A stretch of DNA of 64,000 bases, taken from positions 29,700 to 93,699 of the forward strand of contig CAYPWF010000004.1 of the NCBI GenBank assembly GCA_964414345.1, read 5' to 3'. A program made the position numbers and the translations under genes. Below are positions 51,228 to 59,535 of the stretch, piece after piece (position 1 is the stretch's first letter; every line of letters begins with the position of its first letter). Origin of the DNA: Desulfocorpusculum sp964414345 (GTDB taxonomy: Bacteria > Desulfobacterota > Desulfocorpusculales > Desulfocorpusculum). The notes beneath the pieces are model-generated. The model saw only the letters and a program-made list of their open reading frames with translations. It was not told the origin of the DNA and searched no databases.

Positions 51228-51428
51228 GTGGTCACAGAAAGCCTCCTAGTTAGGCTTGTCAAAGCCGTCTATTGCTATGAGAGAGAGCTGGATGCACTTC
51301 GCAGACCGGAAGGGGTGGAGATCGGTCACAACACGCTTGTGGAGAGAATTGCGAGAAAATACGGAAAGAGCCGGGAGGAAAAGCTCCTCATAATGGAGAC
51401 CCTGGCCAATTACAGGGGGGAGGATTGA
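51228..51428 (+). CDS. 66-residue protein following qmoC, function unknown
   Basis: A short helical protein starting with GTG, 25 bases after qmoC, preceded by GGAGGAC. It contains SLLVRLVKAVYCYERELDAL and the C-terminal KLLIMETLANYRGED; there are no cysteine motifs or membrane segments. Close spacing makes it likely part of the qmo transcript. I do not recognise the family and a chance reading frame cannot be excluded, though base composition and spacing resemble a gene. Confidence 0.55.
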   Translation: MVTESLLVRLVKAVYCYERELDALRRPEGVEIGHNTLVERIARKYGKSREEKLLIMETLANYRGED

Positions 51429-51526
51429 GTTTGTTCCTGTGAGAAAAACCTTTCTTGCTGTAAGAGGCTCATAGCAAGCTCTCCAAGACTGAAAAAGGCC
51501 CTCCAAGTGGCGGAATCGAGGAAACA

Positions 51527-52327
51527 TTGAACAAACCAAATTACAGGGGTGATGAAAGCCAGTTGCTCCAGGAAGAAAGCCCCTTAAGATTCGTTTGCAA
51601 GCCAGGGCTAAAGTGTTTTACCAAGTGCTGCAGGGACGTGAACATCTTCCTGGGGCCTTACGATATAGTCAGACTGAGGAAAAGACTGGGGATCAGCTCC
51701 GGGGAGTTTCTGGATCAATACACCATTACCGTGGTTCCCGAGGCAACAGGCTTTCCTTTGATACTGCTCAAAATGCAAGAGGAGAAGGCAAAGGCGTGCC
51801 CTCTCTTGGGCCCTCAAGGTTGTACGGTTTATGAGGACAGGCCCTGGTCCTGCAGAATGTTCCCTCTGGATCGGGCAGAGCAGGAGGGGTTTTATCGTTT
51901 GGTGGCACCCCCGGAGCTTTGCCTAGGGCTCCAGCAGCCCTCCGAGACAACAGTGGCACAGTACCTGGAAAGCCAAGAGATTGCAGCATATGAAGAGGTG
52001 GAGGCCAGGCTGAGCCGTTTGGGGCCTAGTCCGGCTCTTCTTAGGGAAGGCATAAGGAACCAGAAGATCCAGGAGATGTGCCGGATGGCCATGTACGACC
52101 CTGACAGGTTCAGGAGGTTCGTGCTGGAATCCAGATTCCTGCAGATTTTTCACGTGGAGCGGGACCTGGTGGAGATCCTGCCCTCGGATGACCTGGCTCT
52201 TCTGGAGTTGGGACAGAGGTGGTTGCGCTTCGGGTTGGTGGCAGGTGAGAGTATGAAGATCAGGGAGGAGCTCGTCAAACCTGAAGCAGCAGACAATCCG
52301 GGGGGAGGAAATGGGAGCGCAATCTGA
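51527..52327 (+). CDS. YkgJ-family cysteine-cluster protein (first of a pair)
   Basis: A 266-residue protein of the YkgJ/CxxCxxCC zinc- or iron-chelating family. Metal-binding cysteines are in KPGLKCFTKCCRDVNIF and later in ACPLLGPQGCTVYEDRPWSC, followed by RMFPLDRAE. The family is annotated only as Zn/Fe chelating; no reaction is known. GAGG lies before the TTG start. The gene lies just after the sulfate-reduction cluster and overlaps the next, paralogous, gene by 17 bases, so the two are coupled. A role in iron-sulfur assembly for Apr/Qmo is conceivable but speculative. Confidence 0.8.
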   Translation: MNKPNYRGDESQLLQEESPLRFVCKPGLKCFTKCCRDVNIFLGPYDIVRLRKRLGISSGEFLDQYTITVVPEATGFPLILLKMQEEKAKACPLLGPQGCTVYEDRPWSCRMFPLDRAEQEGFYRLVAPPELCLGLQQPSETTVAQYLESQEIAAYEEVEARLSRLGPSPALLREGIRNQKIQEMCRMAMYDPDRFRRFVLESRFLQIFHVERDLVEILPSDDLALLELGQRWLRFGLVAGESMKIREELVKPEAADNPGGGNGSAI

Positions 52328-53093
52328 TCCCACCGGGGATCGGCCCTGTGGGGAGTGCGGAGGGTTCAGTATCCTGGCAGAAGGCCGTTTCCGATTTGCA
52401 TGCCATCCCCAAGTTCCATGTTTCAATGAATGCTGTGCAGACCTGAGGCTGGTTTTGACCCCCTACGACATATTGCGCATGAAGAACAGCTTGGGTATGG
52501 ACTCAGGAGAGTTCCTGGCCAAGTACACCGTGCCTGTCCGGGAGGGGGGCTCTCCCTTGCCCATGCTCAGACTCAAGATGGAGGAGAGCGGAAGAAGGCC
52601 CTGTCCCTTTGTGCGAGAGGAAGGCTGTGGCATCTATCCGGACCGACCCGGGGCCTGCAGGCTTTATCCATTGGGCAGGGGTGCCTCTAAGGCAGACTCC
52701 AAGGGGGCGGACCGAGAGTTTTATTTCTTGGTAAGGGAAGATCACTGCAAGGGGTTTGAACAGAGCAGGCAATGGACCCTTAAGGAGTGGTTGGAAGACC
52801 AAGGGGCGCATACCTATAATGAGATGAATCGTCCCTGGATGGAGATAGTAACCAGCCGAAGCCCAAGGCTCAAAAACCTCAACCCTCAGAGCCTGGGCAT
52901 GTTCCATATGGCCAGCTACGACCTAGACAGGTTTCGTAAATTCGTTTTTACAACCAGATTCCTGGAGCGGTTCCATATTCCTGAGGAGGAGGTGGAACAG
53001 GCCCGCAGGGATGACGTTGTGCTAATGTTAATGGCTATGAAATGGCTTATCTTCGCTCTACTGGGGGAGATGAGCCTCAAGCTCCGGGGATAG
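52311..53093 (+). CDS. YkgJ-family cysteine-cluster protein (second of a pair)
   Basis: A 260-residue paralogue of the preceding protein with the same order: CHPQVPCFNECCADLRL, then CPFVREEGCGIYPDRPGACR and RLYPLGRG. It also has an extra N-terminal CGECGG. Similarity continues to the C-terminal end (SLGMFHMASYDLDRFRKFVF versus EMCRMAMYDPDRFRRFV), so the pair arose by tandem duplication. Function is unknown beyond metal binding typical of the family. It begins within the last codons of its neighbour. Confidence 0.8.
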   Translation: MGAQSDPTGDRPCGECGGFSILAEGRFRFACHPQVPCFNECCADLRLVLTPYDILRMKNSLGMDSGEFLAKYTVPVREGGSPLPMLRLKMEESGRRPCPFVREEGCGIYPDRPGACRLYPLGRGASKADSKGADREFYFLVREDHCKGFEQSRQWTLKEWLEDQGAHTYNEMNRPWMEIVTSRSPRLKNLNPQSLGMFHMASYDLDRFRKFVFTTRFLERFHIPEEEVEQARRDDVVLMLMAMKWLIFALLGEMSLKLRG

Positions 53094-53126
53094 CCGGAGC
53101 CCAGACCTTTGCTTGCGCAACAAGGC

Positions 53127-53480
53127 TCATGATTTGACCCAGGGTGGAACCCCTTCTCCCGGCCGGTTGCGGAAGTAAAGCTCAGCCACTTCCTGCATGG
53201 TCTGCTTAATGACTGCTGCCTGATCTATTTCCTGCTCTGCAAAAAGGCGATTCACCGTCTCCTCGTCCAGGTCCCGGGTGCCCTTTTCGTAGAGGGCTAC
53301 AAACTCCTCTTTTCTCTCCTCGGGGAGAGCCGCAATCAGGTTCCGCCCCAGCCTGTTTTCAAAGAAGTTATAAAGTGACTCCACCATGCGTTCCAGAGCC
53401 TCTCCATCCAACTTCGTCTCCCTCTTGGTGATAAGGACTCTGCAGAAGTTCTCTATATAGGGGTTTTTCCTCTGTTCCAT
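53127..53480 (-). CDS. Conserved-looking hypothetical protein, 117 residues
   Basis: A soluble, helix-rich protein (MEQRKNPYIENFCRVLITKR; ERMVESLYNFFENRLGRNLI; ERKEEFVALYEKG). There are no recognisable catalytic motifs or membrane segments. A GGAGG ribosome-binding site is ideally placed before the ATG, and the protein has a natural composition, so I think it is a real gene. It is convergent with the second YkgJ gene and cotranscribed downstream of the methyltransferase that begins at 54245. Confidence 0.6.
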   Translation of the reverse strand: MEQRKNPYIENFCRVLITKRETKLDGEALERMVESLYNFFENRLGRNLIAALPEERKEEFVALYEKGTRDLDEETVNRLFAEQEIDQAAVIKQTMQEVAELYFRNRPGEGVPPWVKS

Positions 53481-53498
53481 GGATCCTCCAAATATTTT

Positions 53499-54245
53499 TC
53501 AACTACTGGTTTTTTGAGGCCTGCCTGAGGTGTATCCCAGGCCCAGTGCCCGGCCTATGGAAACAAGCCGTGGGCTTTGGCTCGTGTATGGGCTTCCCTG
53601 CCTGTCTCCAAACACCTCTACTTCAACAAATCCAGCTTGAGCGAGCATTATTGAAATGGATCGGGCCCCCCAATATCTGACTCTGCCCGGCCCCTGCGAG
53701 GAGTTAAGGGGCAGATCGAACCAGGGAAGCTCCTCAGGTTTTGGGAGCTGGCCCTGGGGATTTTGCAGAGACCAAAACCTAACCGGGTTGGGGTTGTCTA
53801 TGAGAAGCTTTCCCCCGGGGGAGAGAAGCCCCTTGAGCTGCCTAAGAAACCCCAGATCGGTTTCCCAGTCGGCCATATGGCTGAAAGAACCTCCCAGGAT
53901 GAGCACTGCCTGCAGTTTGGCTCTCACAGGCAGATTTGCCGCGTCTCCCACCAGAAAAAATGCGGGCACGTCTTGGTCCTTGGCCCAGCGGCCGGCAAAA
54001 GCCACCCTGGATTTTGCCAGATCCAGCCCCACTACCCTAACTCCCAGCCTAGCCAAGATAACCGAGTGCCTTCCATTCCCGCAGAAAACTTCCAGTACGC
54101 GCTGACCAGCTTGCAGACCCAAGAGCTCTTTAATCTGAACCGCCTCGCTTCGGCTAAGGGCCGACTGTGCTTCCCTGTAGGCCAACTCCTCTTCCAGGGA
54201 ATCAAATTTCTCCCTTCCCTCATAAAGCGCATGGAACCAATGCAA
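53499..54245 (-). CDS. SAM-dependent methyltransferase
   Basis: A 248-residue class I methyltransferase. Motif I is VLEVFCGNGRHSVILARLGV, with VVGLDLAKSRVAFA as the strand-2 acidic region, and later LLSPGGKLLIDNPNPVRFW. The Gly-rich loop has FCGNGRHS in place of the more usual DxGxGxG, as in SAM-methyltransferases of the methyltransf_25 class. The start appears to be TTG with GGGAG eight bases upstream. Substrate is unknown. It lies just before repeat copy B. Confidence 0.8.
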   Translation of the reverse strand: MHWFHALYEGREKFDSLEEELAYREAQSALSRSEAVQIKELLGLQAGQRVLEVFCGNGRHSVILARLGVRVVGLDLAKSRVAFAGRWAKDQDVPAFFLVGDAANLPVRAKLQAVLILGGSFSHMADWETDLGFLRQLKGLLSPGGKLLIDNPNPVRFWSLQNPQGQLPKPEELPWFDLPLNSSQGPGRVRYWGARSISIMLAQAGFVEVEVFGDRQGSPYTSQSPRLVSIGRALGLGYTSGRPQKTSS

Positions 54246-54304
54246 GTCTTACTCCCGGAACTCAGAATGCAAAAATTTTAGCATGGATTCCCCAAAAAAA
54301 CTCG

Positions 54305-54502
54305 TCTGGCCAGCACTATTGACTATCATTGGATAATGCGGGCTATCTTATCGACATGTTTGGATAAACTGGCCTATGCTCAAAACCGTTCTGATTTTCA
54401 GTTTCAGATTGGATCTTGCTTTGAGTGGGAATATGTCCAATTAAGGGGGGCCCGGAGGCCTAGCCCCCAAAGTCGCGGGTCTTGGAGAATGATCCGGGCT
54501 AG
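54305..54502 (+). repeat. MITE-like repeat, copy B (about 198 bp)
   Basis: A nearly full copy: left hairpin with GGATAATGCGGGCTATCTTA at 54331-54350, then TGCTCAAAACC and TTTGAGTGGGAATATG, the GGGG...TAGCCCCC stem and right end GAATGATCCGGGCTAG (54487-54502). The left terminus has diverged (GGCCAGCACTATT). It lies in the non-coding stretch beside the methyltransferase gene. About 217 bp of sequence with no recognised feature follows it. Confidence 0.75.
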
Positions 54503-54719
54503 TGCGGGTTTGCTTATCAGTGCCTAGTCCTCAAATAAGCCATCACTGCCTTGACCAATTTCTCTCTCACTACTCCCCCCTCCCCAAACCGGTCAACCTT
54601 AAGGCTCCGCCTCAACACCCTGGGTAATGTTTCCGGTTTTCCCATTAATCCCCCCATTCATAGGGCCGGCAAACAAGGGTGTCTTCTAGACCAGAGCATC
54701 CCATCACCTATGCAAAGCT

Positions 54720-54756
54720 GGCCCGCATTCCCAAGTGTTCCTGGATAATGCGGGCC
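54720..54756. repeat. Solo hairpin of the MITE-like repeat family
   Basis: A perfect 10-bp inverted repeat, GGCCCGCATT (54720-54729) and AATGCGGGCC (54747-54756), around a 17-base loop ending TGGAT. It matches the left hairpin of the dispersed repeat. It sits just past the 3' end of the minus-strand small gene that follows, so it may serve as its terminator. Confidence 0.6.
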
Positions 54757-54763
54757 TTTGGAT

Positions 54764-54988
54764 TCAATGCACCCCAAGGGCACACAAAGGACTGGCTTTC
54801 ATCCCGGGTACAAGCTCACACAGGTCCACCGGATTCCCACGCTTCTTCATCTCGTGGCTTCTAACCCACTCTGCCCACTCGTCATAGGCAGGATCAGGCC
54901 AGATCTCCACCCTGGGCCTCACCAACTCCTCCTCCCGGGCATTTTTCTCTATGGCCTTGAAGTCCAAAGCCTCTTTTGGTCTCTTCAT
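54764..54988 (-). CDS. Small hypothetical protein, 74 residues
   Basis: A short acidic/basic protein: MKRPKEALDFKAIEKNAREE, then VRPRVEIWPDPAYDEWAEWV and NPVDLCELVPGMKAS. No motif is recognised. The evidence for a real gene is a strong GGAGG ribosome-binding site seven bases before the ATG and natural amino-acid composition. It lies in the repeat-rich island, with a solo hairpin just downstream and repeat copy C upstream. The last residues may be less constrained. Confidence 0.5.
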   Translation of the reverse strand: MKRPKEALDFKAIEKNAREEELVRPRVEIWPDPAYDEWAEWVRSHEMKKRGNPVDLCELVPGMKASPLCALGVH

Positions 54989-55059
54989 TGTCGCACCTCC
55001 GTTTAATAACTACCACTGAGCTCAACATAACCTGGGAGGAGTCTGCGTCAAGGGGTTCT

Positions 55060-55262
55060 TTAACTTGTATTGTTCCCGATCAGTGGATAGTGCGGGCCAT
55101 CCTTGATGATACATTAAGACAAACCGCTCCAGGCTCAAAAGCACCCTGGTTCTGGTTTTCTATTTTGGCCCTAATTTGAGTTCCGACATTCCAAAGCGTG
55201 AGCAGAGGTTTGGGGGCTTGAGCCCCCAAAGTTACGGGCTTTGCATAGAAATCAGGGCTAAG
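55060..55262 (+). repeat. MITE-like repeat, copy C
   Basis: A diverged but full-length copy: GTGGATAGTGCGGGCC, AAGACAAACCGCTCCAGGCT, CTCAAAAGCACCCTGGTTCT, GTTTGAGTTCCGACATTCC, the 9-10 bp stem TTTGGGGGCTTGAGCCCCCA at about 55209-55229, and a decayed right end ATAGAAATCAGGGCTAAG. It borders the zinc-ribbon gene on its 3' side. Confidence 0.72.
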
Positions 55263-55265
55263 GTC

Positions 55266-55526
55266 TCAGTCTATGATCCCTTCTTTCAAAGCCGTGGGCG
55301 ACCAGACTGGCAGGGGCCCTTTCTCACCTGTCTGAGGATCGTACCTGTGTCTGTAAGAACAGCAGACCTCGTATTTTTCCATCATCCATTTCCAGCCGCG
55401 CACATAATAACCGCACTCATCATTGAAGCAAACGTACATGTAATCCGACTCCCATGTGGTCATGGAAGGCGTAGCCCATCGGTTCATGGGAAGACCGCAG
55501 TGTGGACAAACCGGCCTCTGTTCCAT
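55266..55526 (-). CDS. Small zinc-ribbon protein, 86 residues
   Basis: An 86-residue protein with an N-terminal CPHCGLPMNRWATPSM and a second pair VCFNDECGYYVRGW, a four-cysteine zinc ribbon of the Ogr/Delta-like kind, then WMMEKYEVCCSYRHRYDPQT. I take ATG at 55526, ten bases from AAGGAGG; ATG at 55535 lies too close. I have the impression that close homologues are common in sulfate reducers, always as hypothetical proteins; no function is known. It is bracketed by repeat copies C and D in direct orientation. Confidence 0.7.
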   Translation of the reverse strand: MEQRPVCPHCGLPMNRWATPSMTTWESDYMYVCFNDECGYYVRGWKWMMEKYEVCCSYRHRYDPQTGEKGPLPVWSPTALKEGIID

Positions 55527-55879
55527 CGTCTTCATGCCTCCTTAGTTTTGCGAGAGTTTTGAAAAGCTCAATTTAGGGCCTTTTTTTAAACAAATCCTGT
55601 ATCTCATTCCATTAGGTGGGGTTTACGCTTTCCTTGTTTCGAAGCTCTCAGGCCGTTTTAGCCCGACTCCTTTAAGCAGTTTTGAAAACCGCTAGGTTGT
55701 AGAAACCCCTACTTTTTAGAATACGATATAAGCCTGTGCAGTCAACCCGTAGTTGGTCACGGGGGTGATGACTCACTTGAACCCAGTTTTTTTGTCTTTC
55801 AAGTAAGCTTTCTTCCCCAGCCCTTGACCCAAGAGAGCCATAAAGTATGCTTAGGCAGGAGTGAGGTTGGTTGCGTTGT
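55527..55879. other. Non-coding stretch upstream of the zinc-ribbon gene
   Basis: No open frame with a ribosome-binding site and no RNA fold could be supported. The sequence is AT-richer than its surroundings, which is consistent with a promoter region for the zinc-ribbon gene on the minus strand, but no promoter pair stands out. Confidence 0.3.
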
Positions 55880-56071
55880 TAAGTATCGGTGCATCAAGGG
55901 GGCTAGCCTTAAAGGATATATCAGGACAAACCGGTGCAGTCTGAAAAACACCCTGCTTTTGGGTTTCAGATGAAGCTCTGGTTTGAGTCCGTATATGCCG
56001 GAGGATGGCGGGGGTTGGGGTGTAGACTCTTAGAATTTATATATTAGAGTTTGGAGAATAGCCCTGGTTAG
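55880..56071 (+). repeat. MITE-like repeat, copy D (degenerate)
   Basis: Clear blocks are GGACAAACCGG (55924-55934), GAAAAACACCCTGCTTTTGG, CTCTGGTTTGAGTCCG and TATATGCCGGA, with the right end TTTGGAGAATAGCCCTGGTTAG ending at 56071. The central GGGGGCT stem has decayed. It lies 24 bp before the next gene. Confidence 0.68.
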
Positions 56072-56095
56072 AGAGACTTTGAGGAGGTAACAAAG

Positions 56096-56488
56096 ATGAA
56101 TTGGAAAGGTGAGTCGGACGGGAAAAATGGAATATGTTTCCCTTGTGAGGTCTATGCAGGCGGGCCTGAGCCCTCGGCATGCAGCCGTGGAGGTGATTAT
56201 TTGAGTAAGGAAGAAGAGGAGACCCTGGGCGCCTTGAGGGAGTTGAAGGATAAGGCTAGATTTTTAAGGGGTCAGATCAAGGGTATAGAGTTTGCCGGGG
56301 AAATGGGTCACGTGGTGGAGGGAGCTAGGCTGGAGTTATCCAGTGAGCTGGAAGCAGCTATGGCCGAGATGCAGGAGCTCAGGAAAGCCTGGAAAGAGTT
56401 GGAGGCGCGCCTTAGAAAGGCCAATGCTCGCAAGCTGGCTCTCTTAGGGCACGGCCCATGGGAAGATGCTGGTGCAGGGAAACCCTGA
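56096..56488 (+). CDS. Coiled-coil hypothetical protein, 130 residues
   Basis: A 130-residue protein with an early pair of cysteines (CFPCEV) and then a long charged helical region (EEEETLGALRELKDKARFLR; ELEAAMAEMQELRKAWKELE), likely a coiled coil, ending in LALLGHGPWED. No function is recognised. A good GAGGAGG ribosome-binding site precedes the ATG. It lies just after repeat copy D and ends 43 bp from the convergent SEC-C gene, with which it shares no obvious relation. Confidence 0.6.
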   Translation: MNWKGESDGKNGICFPCEVYAGGPEPSACSRGGDYLSKEEEETLGALRELKDKARFLRGQIKGIEFAGEMGHVVEGARLELSSELEAAMAEMQELRKAWKELEARLRKANARKLALLGHGPWEDAGAGKP

Positions 56489-56531
56489 GGGATGTGCTAA
56501 ACGAGTTATGATGGAAGCTCATCCCCTATTG

Positions 56532-57782
56532 CTATTGCAGTTGTTCAATGGCCCAGATGATGTAGGGCTGACGGCCCACCCTTTCCATGGCTGTTTGGAG
56601 CTTCGGAAGGGCTGGCTTATACCCCTTCTTGCCCAGGATGCCTGCAACCCAATTCACGATCACCGCTAAGGGATGTTCAAGCATTTCCATGAGCCACTGC
56701 ATTGCCTCAGTACTTCCTATTTCACCTGCAACCGACAGAAGGCCTGTCTTTATTGGATCCATTTCCGGGTCCCTTGAGAAAGCCTCCTTAATGTATGGAA
56801 TGGCGCTTTGACCCAAGCTCTCAAGCCCTTTGAGACAGCTTTCCGAAAGATATGGGTAGCGGAACATGGCCAAATCCACAAGGGCTCTTATGGACGGTGG
56901 ATCCGCCCATTTCACCAGGAGCTCCGGAACCAGCAGTCCGCTCCAGCCGTATTTAGGACACAGAGGTAAGAGATAGGGTAGAGCCTCAGGTCCGGCCTCT
57001 TGGAGCTCTTTCAAAACATCAGCCAGGGCCTCTTTCCTGAGCCTCAAACCTTCCTCTCGGCTTTGAGGATACCGTTCCACATCTTCTGCCTTTTGAAGCT
57101 CTTTGACCAGTTTTATGAGGTGCGGCTGAGACTCCCCAGGGAAAGACTCCTGGTAAGCTACCGCTTTCCTGGCTACCCAGAGCCTTTCCAGCCATGCCTC
57201 GGGGGCGTAAACATGTCCAATACCCTGTTCTTCCGATGCTTCCCAAGAGTGACACCCATGTCTCAGAAAGTGTTCTTTTTCCCGCAAAGCATTCCTGTGG
57301 CCCTGCTCAGCCGCCTCAAGGGCCTCATGGGGCCTGCCCATCTGCAAATAAGCGGTCACGAGGATATCTCTGAATCTGTCATCCTGGGGGAAGCTCTCAG
57401 CCCATGTTTGGGCAAGAGAAAGGGCTTTTTGGAACTGACGCTTCCCCAAGAATTCGTAGCCTTCTTTCACCCTCTGTTCACAAAGGGCCTTGGCTTGCTG
57501 GAGTTTCTTGGGTGGTGAGGTCTCCTTGGGGCTCACTTTGGACAAAAGCTCCCTGTGCCTTTCCAGACAACACTTCTTGTATTTCTTCCCAGAACCGCAG
57601 GGGCAGGGCTCATTCCTTCCCACCTTGGCCTTCAAAGCCTCTTGAGCCTGAGCTATCAGAATTTCCTCCAGTAGGGCTTCCTTATCCTGCATTTCAAAGG
57701 GCCTGCTCAACCCAAGCTCAATGGCTTGCCCCTCAAGAGGGACTTGTGTTGTTTGACCGGAATTTTCCTGCTCTTTTGCCAT
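56532..57782 (-). CDS. SEC-C motif protein with TPR/HEAT-like repeats
   Basis: A 416-residue protein. Near residues 54-75 there is a SEC-C zinc-binding motif NEPCPCGSGKKYKKCCLE like that at the C-terminus of SecA. It is followed by TPR-like helices (SLAQTWAESFPQDDRFRDIL) and a HEAT-like C-terminal half (SIRALVDLAMFRYPYLSESC; HPLAVIVNWVAGILGKKGY). SEC-C motifs often mediate SecB or ribosome contact; in this setting the role is unknown. The ATG is preceded by AGGAG inside a small GAGGA tandem repeat. No signal peptide. Confidence 0.75.
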   Translation of the reverse strand: MAKEQENSGQTTQVPLEGQAIELGLSRPFEMQDKEALLEEILIAQAQEALKAKVGRNEPCPCGSGKKYKKCCLERHRELLSKVSPKETSPPKKLQQAKALCEQRVKEGYEFLGKRQFQKALSLAQTWAESFPQDDRFRDILVTAYLQMGRPHEALEAAEQGHRNALREKEHFLRHGCHSWEASEEQGIGHVYAPEAWLERLWVARKAVAYQESFPGESQPHLIKLVKELQKAEDVERYPQSREEGLRLRKEALADVLKELQEAGPEALPYLLPLCPKYGWSGLLVPELLVKWADPPSIRALVDLAMFRYPYLSESCLKGLESLGQSAIPYIKEAFSRDPEMDPIKTGLLSVAGEIGSTEAMQWLMEMLEHPLAVIVNWVAGILGKKGYKPALPKLQTAMERVGRQPYIIWAIEQLQ

Positions 57783-58065
57783 GAATTTGTTCTCCTCTCC
57801 TCTCCTCTCTTCTCAACCCTAAGCAGACCAAGGAATCAGGTTATCCTACCATAAGCCGCCCCCCTAATCACTTCCTAGGAGGTGAGGCTGTGGCATGTTC
57901 TTGGTGAAACCTGGTCTTACAGCTGCCCCCTTTGAGGCGCGCCCCTTTTTTGCCGTAATTGTTGATCCCAGGGGGAACAAGGCCAAAGCACCCTGCATTG
58001 ACATGCTGCCTCAAACTCCCCTATGATCGAATTCCTTGATCTGCTCTTTTCGGGAAGCTTTCTTT

Positions 58066-58797
58066 ATGCGAACTCTTTGGCTTATCTTTTGGATGGTTTT
58101 CTCTCTTGTCTTTTCTTGGGGCTTGGAGTTGGCTGCGGCCCAACAATCCCAAGCGCCTGTGCGCATAGTGTTGGATCCCGGACACGGAGGAAGGGACAGG
58201 GGGGTCTCGGGAGCGCAGGGGATTCTTGAGAAGGACGTGGTAATCGTTCTTGCGAGAGAACTCAGGGATGAGGCCCGCAACATGGGGGGATTCCAGGTGC
58301 TTTTGACCAGGGAAGAGGACGAATCCTTCCCATGGTCCAGGCGGCTGGATGCAGCCCAGGGAGCGGACTTGTGGCTCAGCATACACGTGAATGCGGATTT
58401 CCAGGGCAAGGCCCATGGCCCGAGGGTGTTTTACTCGATGCCCAAGGAACATCTCCCCATGCAGAAGGCAAAGGGGAGTTCAGGCAATGGGGAAGGGGTG
58501 AGGGCCATTCTTCAGGACATGCTCGCCACCAAGAAGACCAATGAAAGCATCCTGCTGGCAGAACATCTCCAGCGGGTGTTGGAAGCTGCATGGGGAGTGG
58601 GTTCCAGGCCCTCCCGCCAGGCTCCCTTGTTGGGGCTCCCGGACCTGGAATGTGCCGCGGTCTTGGTGGAGGTGGGGTTCCTTACCCACGCCGGGGATCT
58701 CAAAGTGCTTCAGGACCAGACCAAAAGAAGGGCCCTTGCTAGATCCATCCTAAAAGGAGTTCGTGGATTTCTGCAGGATCCCCGTAGGGCTGAATAG
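58066..58797 (+). CDS. N-acetylmuramoyl-L-alanine amidase (Amidase_3)
   Basis: A 243-residue exported zinc amidase that cleaves the lactyl amide linking glycan to stem peptide. A signal peptide (MRTLWLIFWMVFSLVFSW) precedes the catalytic domain, which shows IVLDPGHGGRDRGVSG (His zinc ligand), LTREEDE, WLSIHVNAD (His), and AAVLVEVGFLTHAGD (catalytic Glu). GGGAAG lies nine bases before the ATG at 58066. The gene is followed after 21 bp by rph; this linkage of an amidase with rph and rdgB is a familiar one in related bacteria. Confidence 0.92.
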   Translation: MRTLWLIFWMVFSLVFSWGLELAAAQQSQAPVRIVLDPGHGGRDRGVSGAQGILEKDVVIVLARELRDEARNMGGFQVLLTREEDESFPWSRRLDAAQGADLWLSIHVNADFQGKAHGPRVFYSMPKEHLPMQKAKGSSGNGEGVRAILQDMLATKKTNESILLAEHLQRVLEAAWGVGSRPSRQAPLLGLPDLECAAVLVEVGFLTHAGDLKVLQDQTKRRALARSILKGVRGFLQDPRRAE

Positions 58798-58818
58798 GTT
58801 TTTTAAGGGAGATGAGTG

Positions 58819-59535
58819 ATGGCCGGCCGAAGAGGCAGGGCACAGGATCAGCTTAGGGCTTTGGTTGTGGAGTTGGGCGTACAGAAGCATGCCTGGGGCT
58901 CGGTTATGTTCTGCATGGGCGAGACCAAGCTGCTCTGTGCGGCTACTGTGGAGGAGGGGGTTCCTGCTTTTCTGAAGGGTAAAGGACAGGGGTGGGTCAC
59001 GGCGGAGTACGGAATGCTTCCGGCCTCCACAGAGGTGAGGACCCCCCGAGAAGGCAACCGGGGAAGGACCTCGGAGATTCAGCGCCTCATAGGCAGGTCC
59101 CTGAGGGCCGTTACAGACCTCAGGGGATTGGGGGAAAGAACCGTCCGCATAGACTGTGACGTCATCCAGGCAGATGGTGGAACCCGCACGGCAGCCATAA
59201 ACGGTGGTTTTCTGGCCCTAACACATGCCCTTGCTAGGCTTGTGAACTCAGGAGCCATTAACAGGATACCCATAAAGGACCAGGTGGGGGCTGTAAGCGT
59301 GGGAATTGTGGAGGGGCATGTGCTACTGGATCTGGACTATTGGGAGGACTATAGGGCCGAGGTGGACATGAATGTGGTAATGACGGCTTCGGGGGAGCTC
59401 GTGGAGATCCAGGGGACGGCCGAGGACGGGGTGTTCAGCAGAGGGCAGCTGGACAGGATGCTGGATTTGGCATGGGAAGGTATTCGCAAAATCCACGAGC
59501 TTCAAAAAGACCATCTTCCCTCTTTGCGCCCATGA
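58819..59535 (+). CDS. rph: Ribonuclease PH
   Basis: A 238-residue phosphorolytic 3'-5' exoribonuclease that trims the 3' ends of tRNA precursors. Family strings include GETKLLCAATVEEGVPAFLK, GWVTAEYGMLPASTEVR, EIQRLIGRSLRAVTDL and DCDVIQADGGTRTAAINGGF, the phosphate-binding and catalytic region. AGGGAGATGAG lies before the ATG. Its stop overlaps the rdgB start as ATGA. Confidence 0.96.
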   Translation: MAGRRGRAQDQLRALVVELGVQKHAWGSVMFCMGETKLLCAATVEEGVPAFLKGKGQGWVTAEYGMLPASTEVRTPREGNRGRTSEIQRLIGRSLRAVTDLRGLGERTVRIDCDVIQADGGTRTAAINGGFLALTHALARLVNSGAINRIPIKDQVGAVSVGIVEGHVLLDLDYWEDYRAEVDMNVVMTASGELVEIQGTAEDGVFSRGQLDRMLDLAWEGIRKIHELQKDHLPSLRP

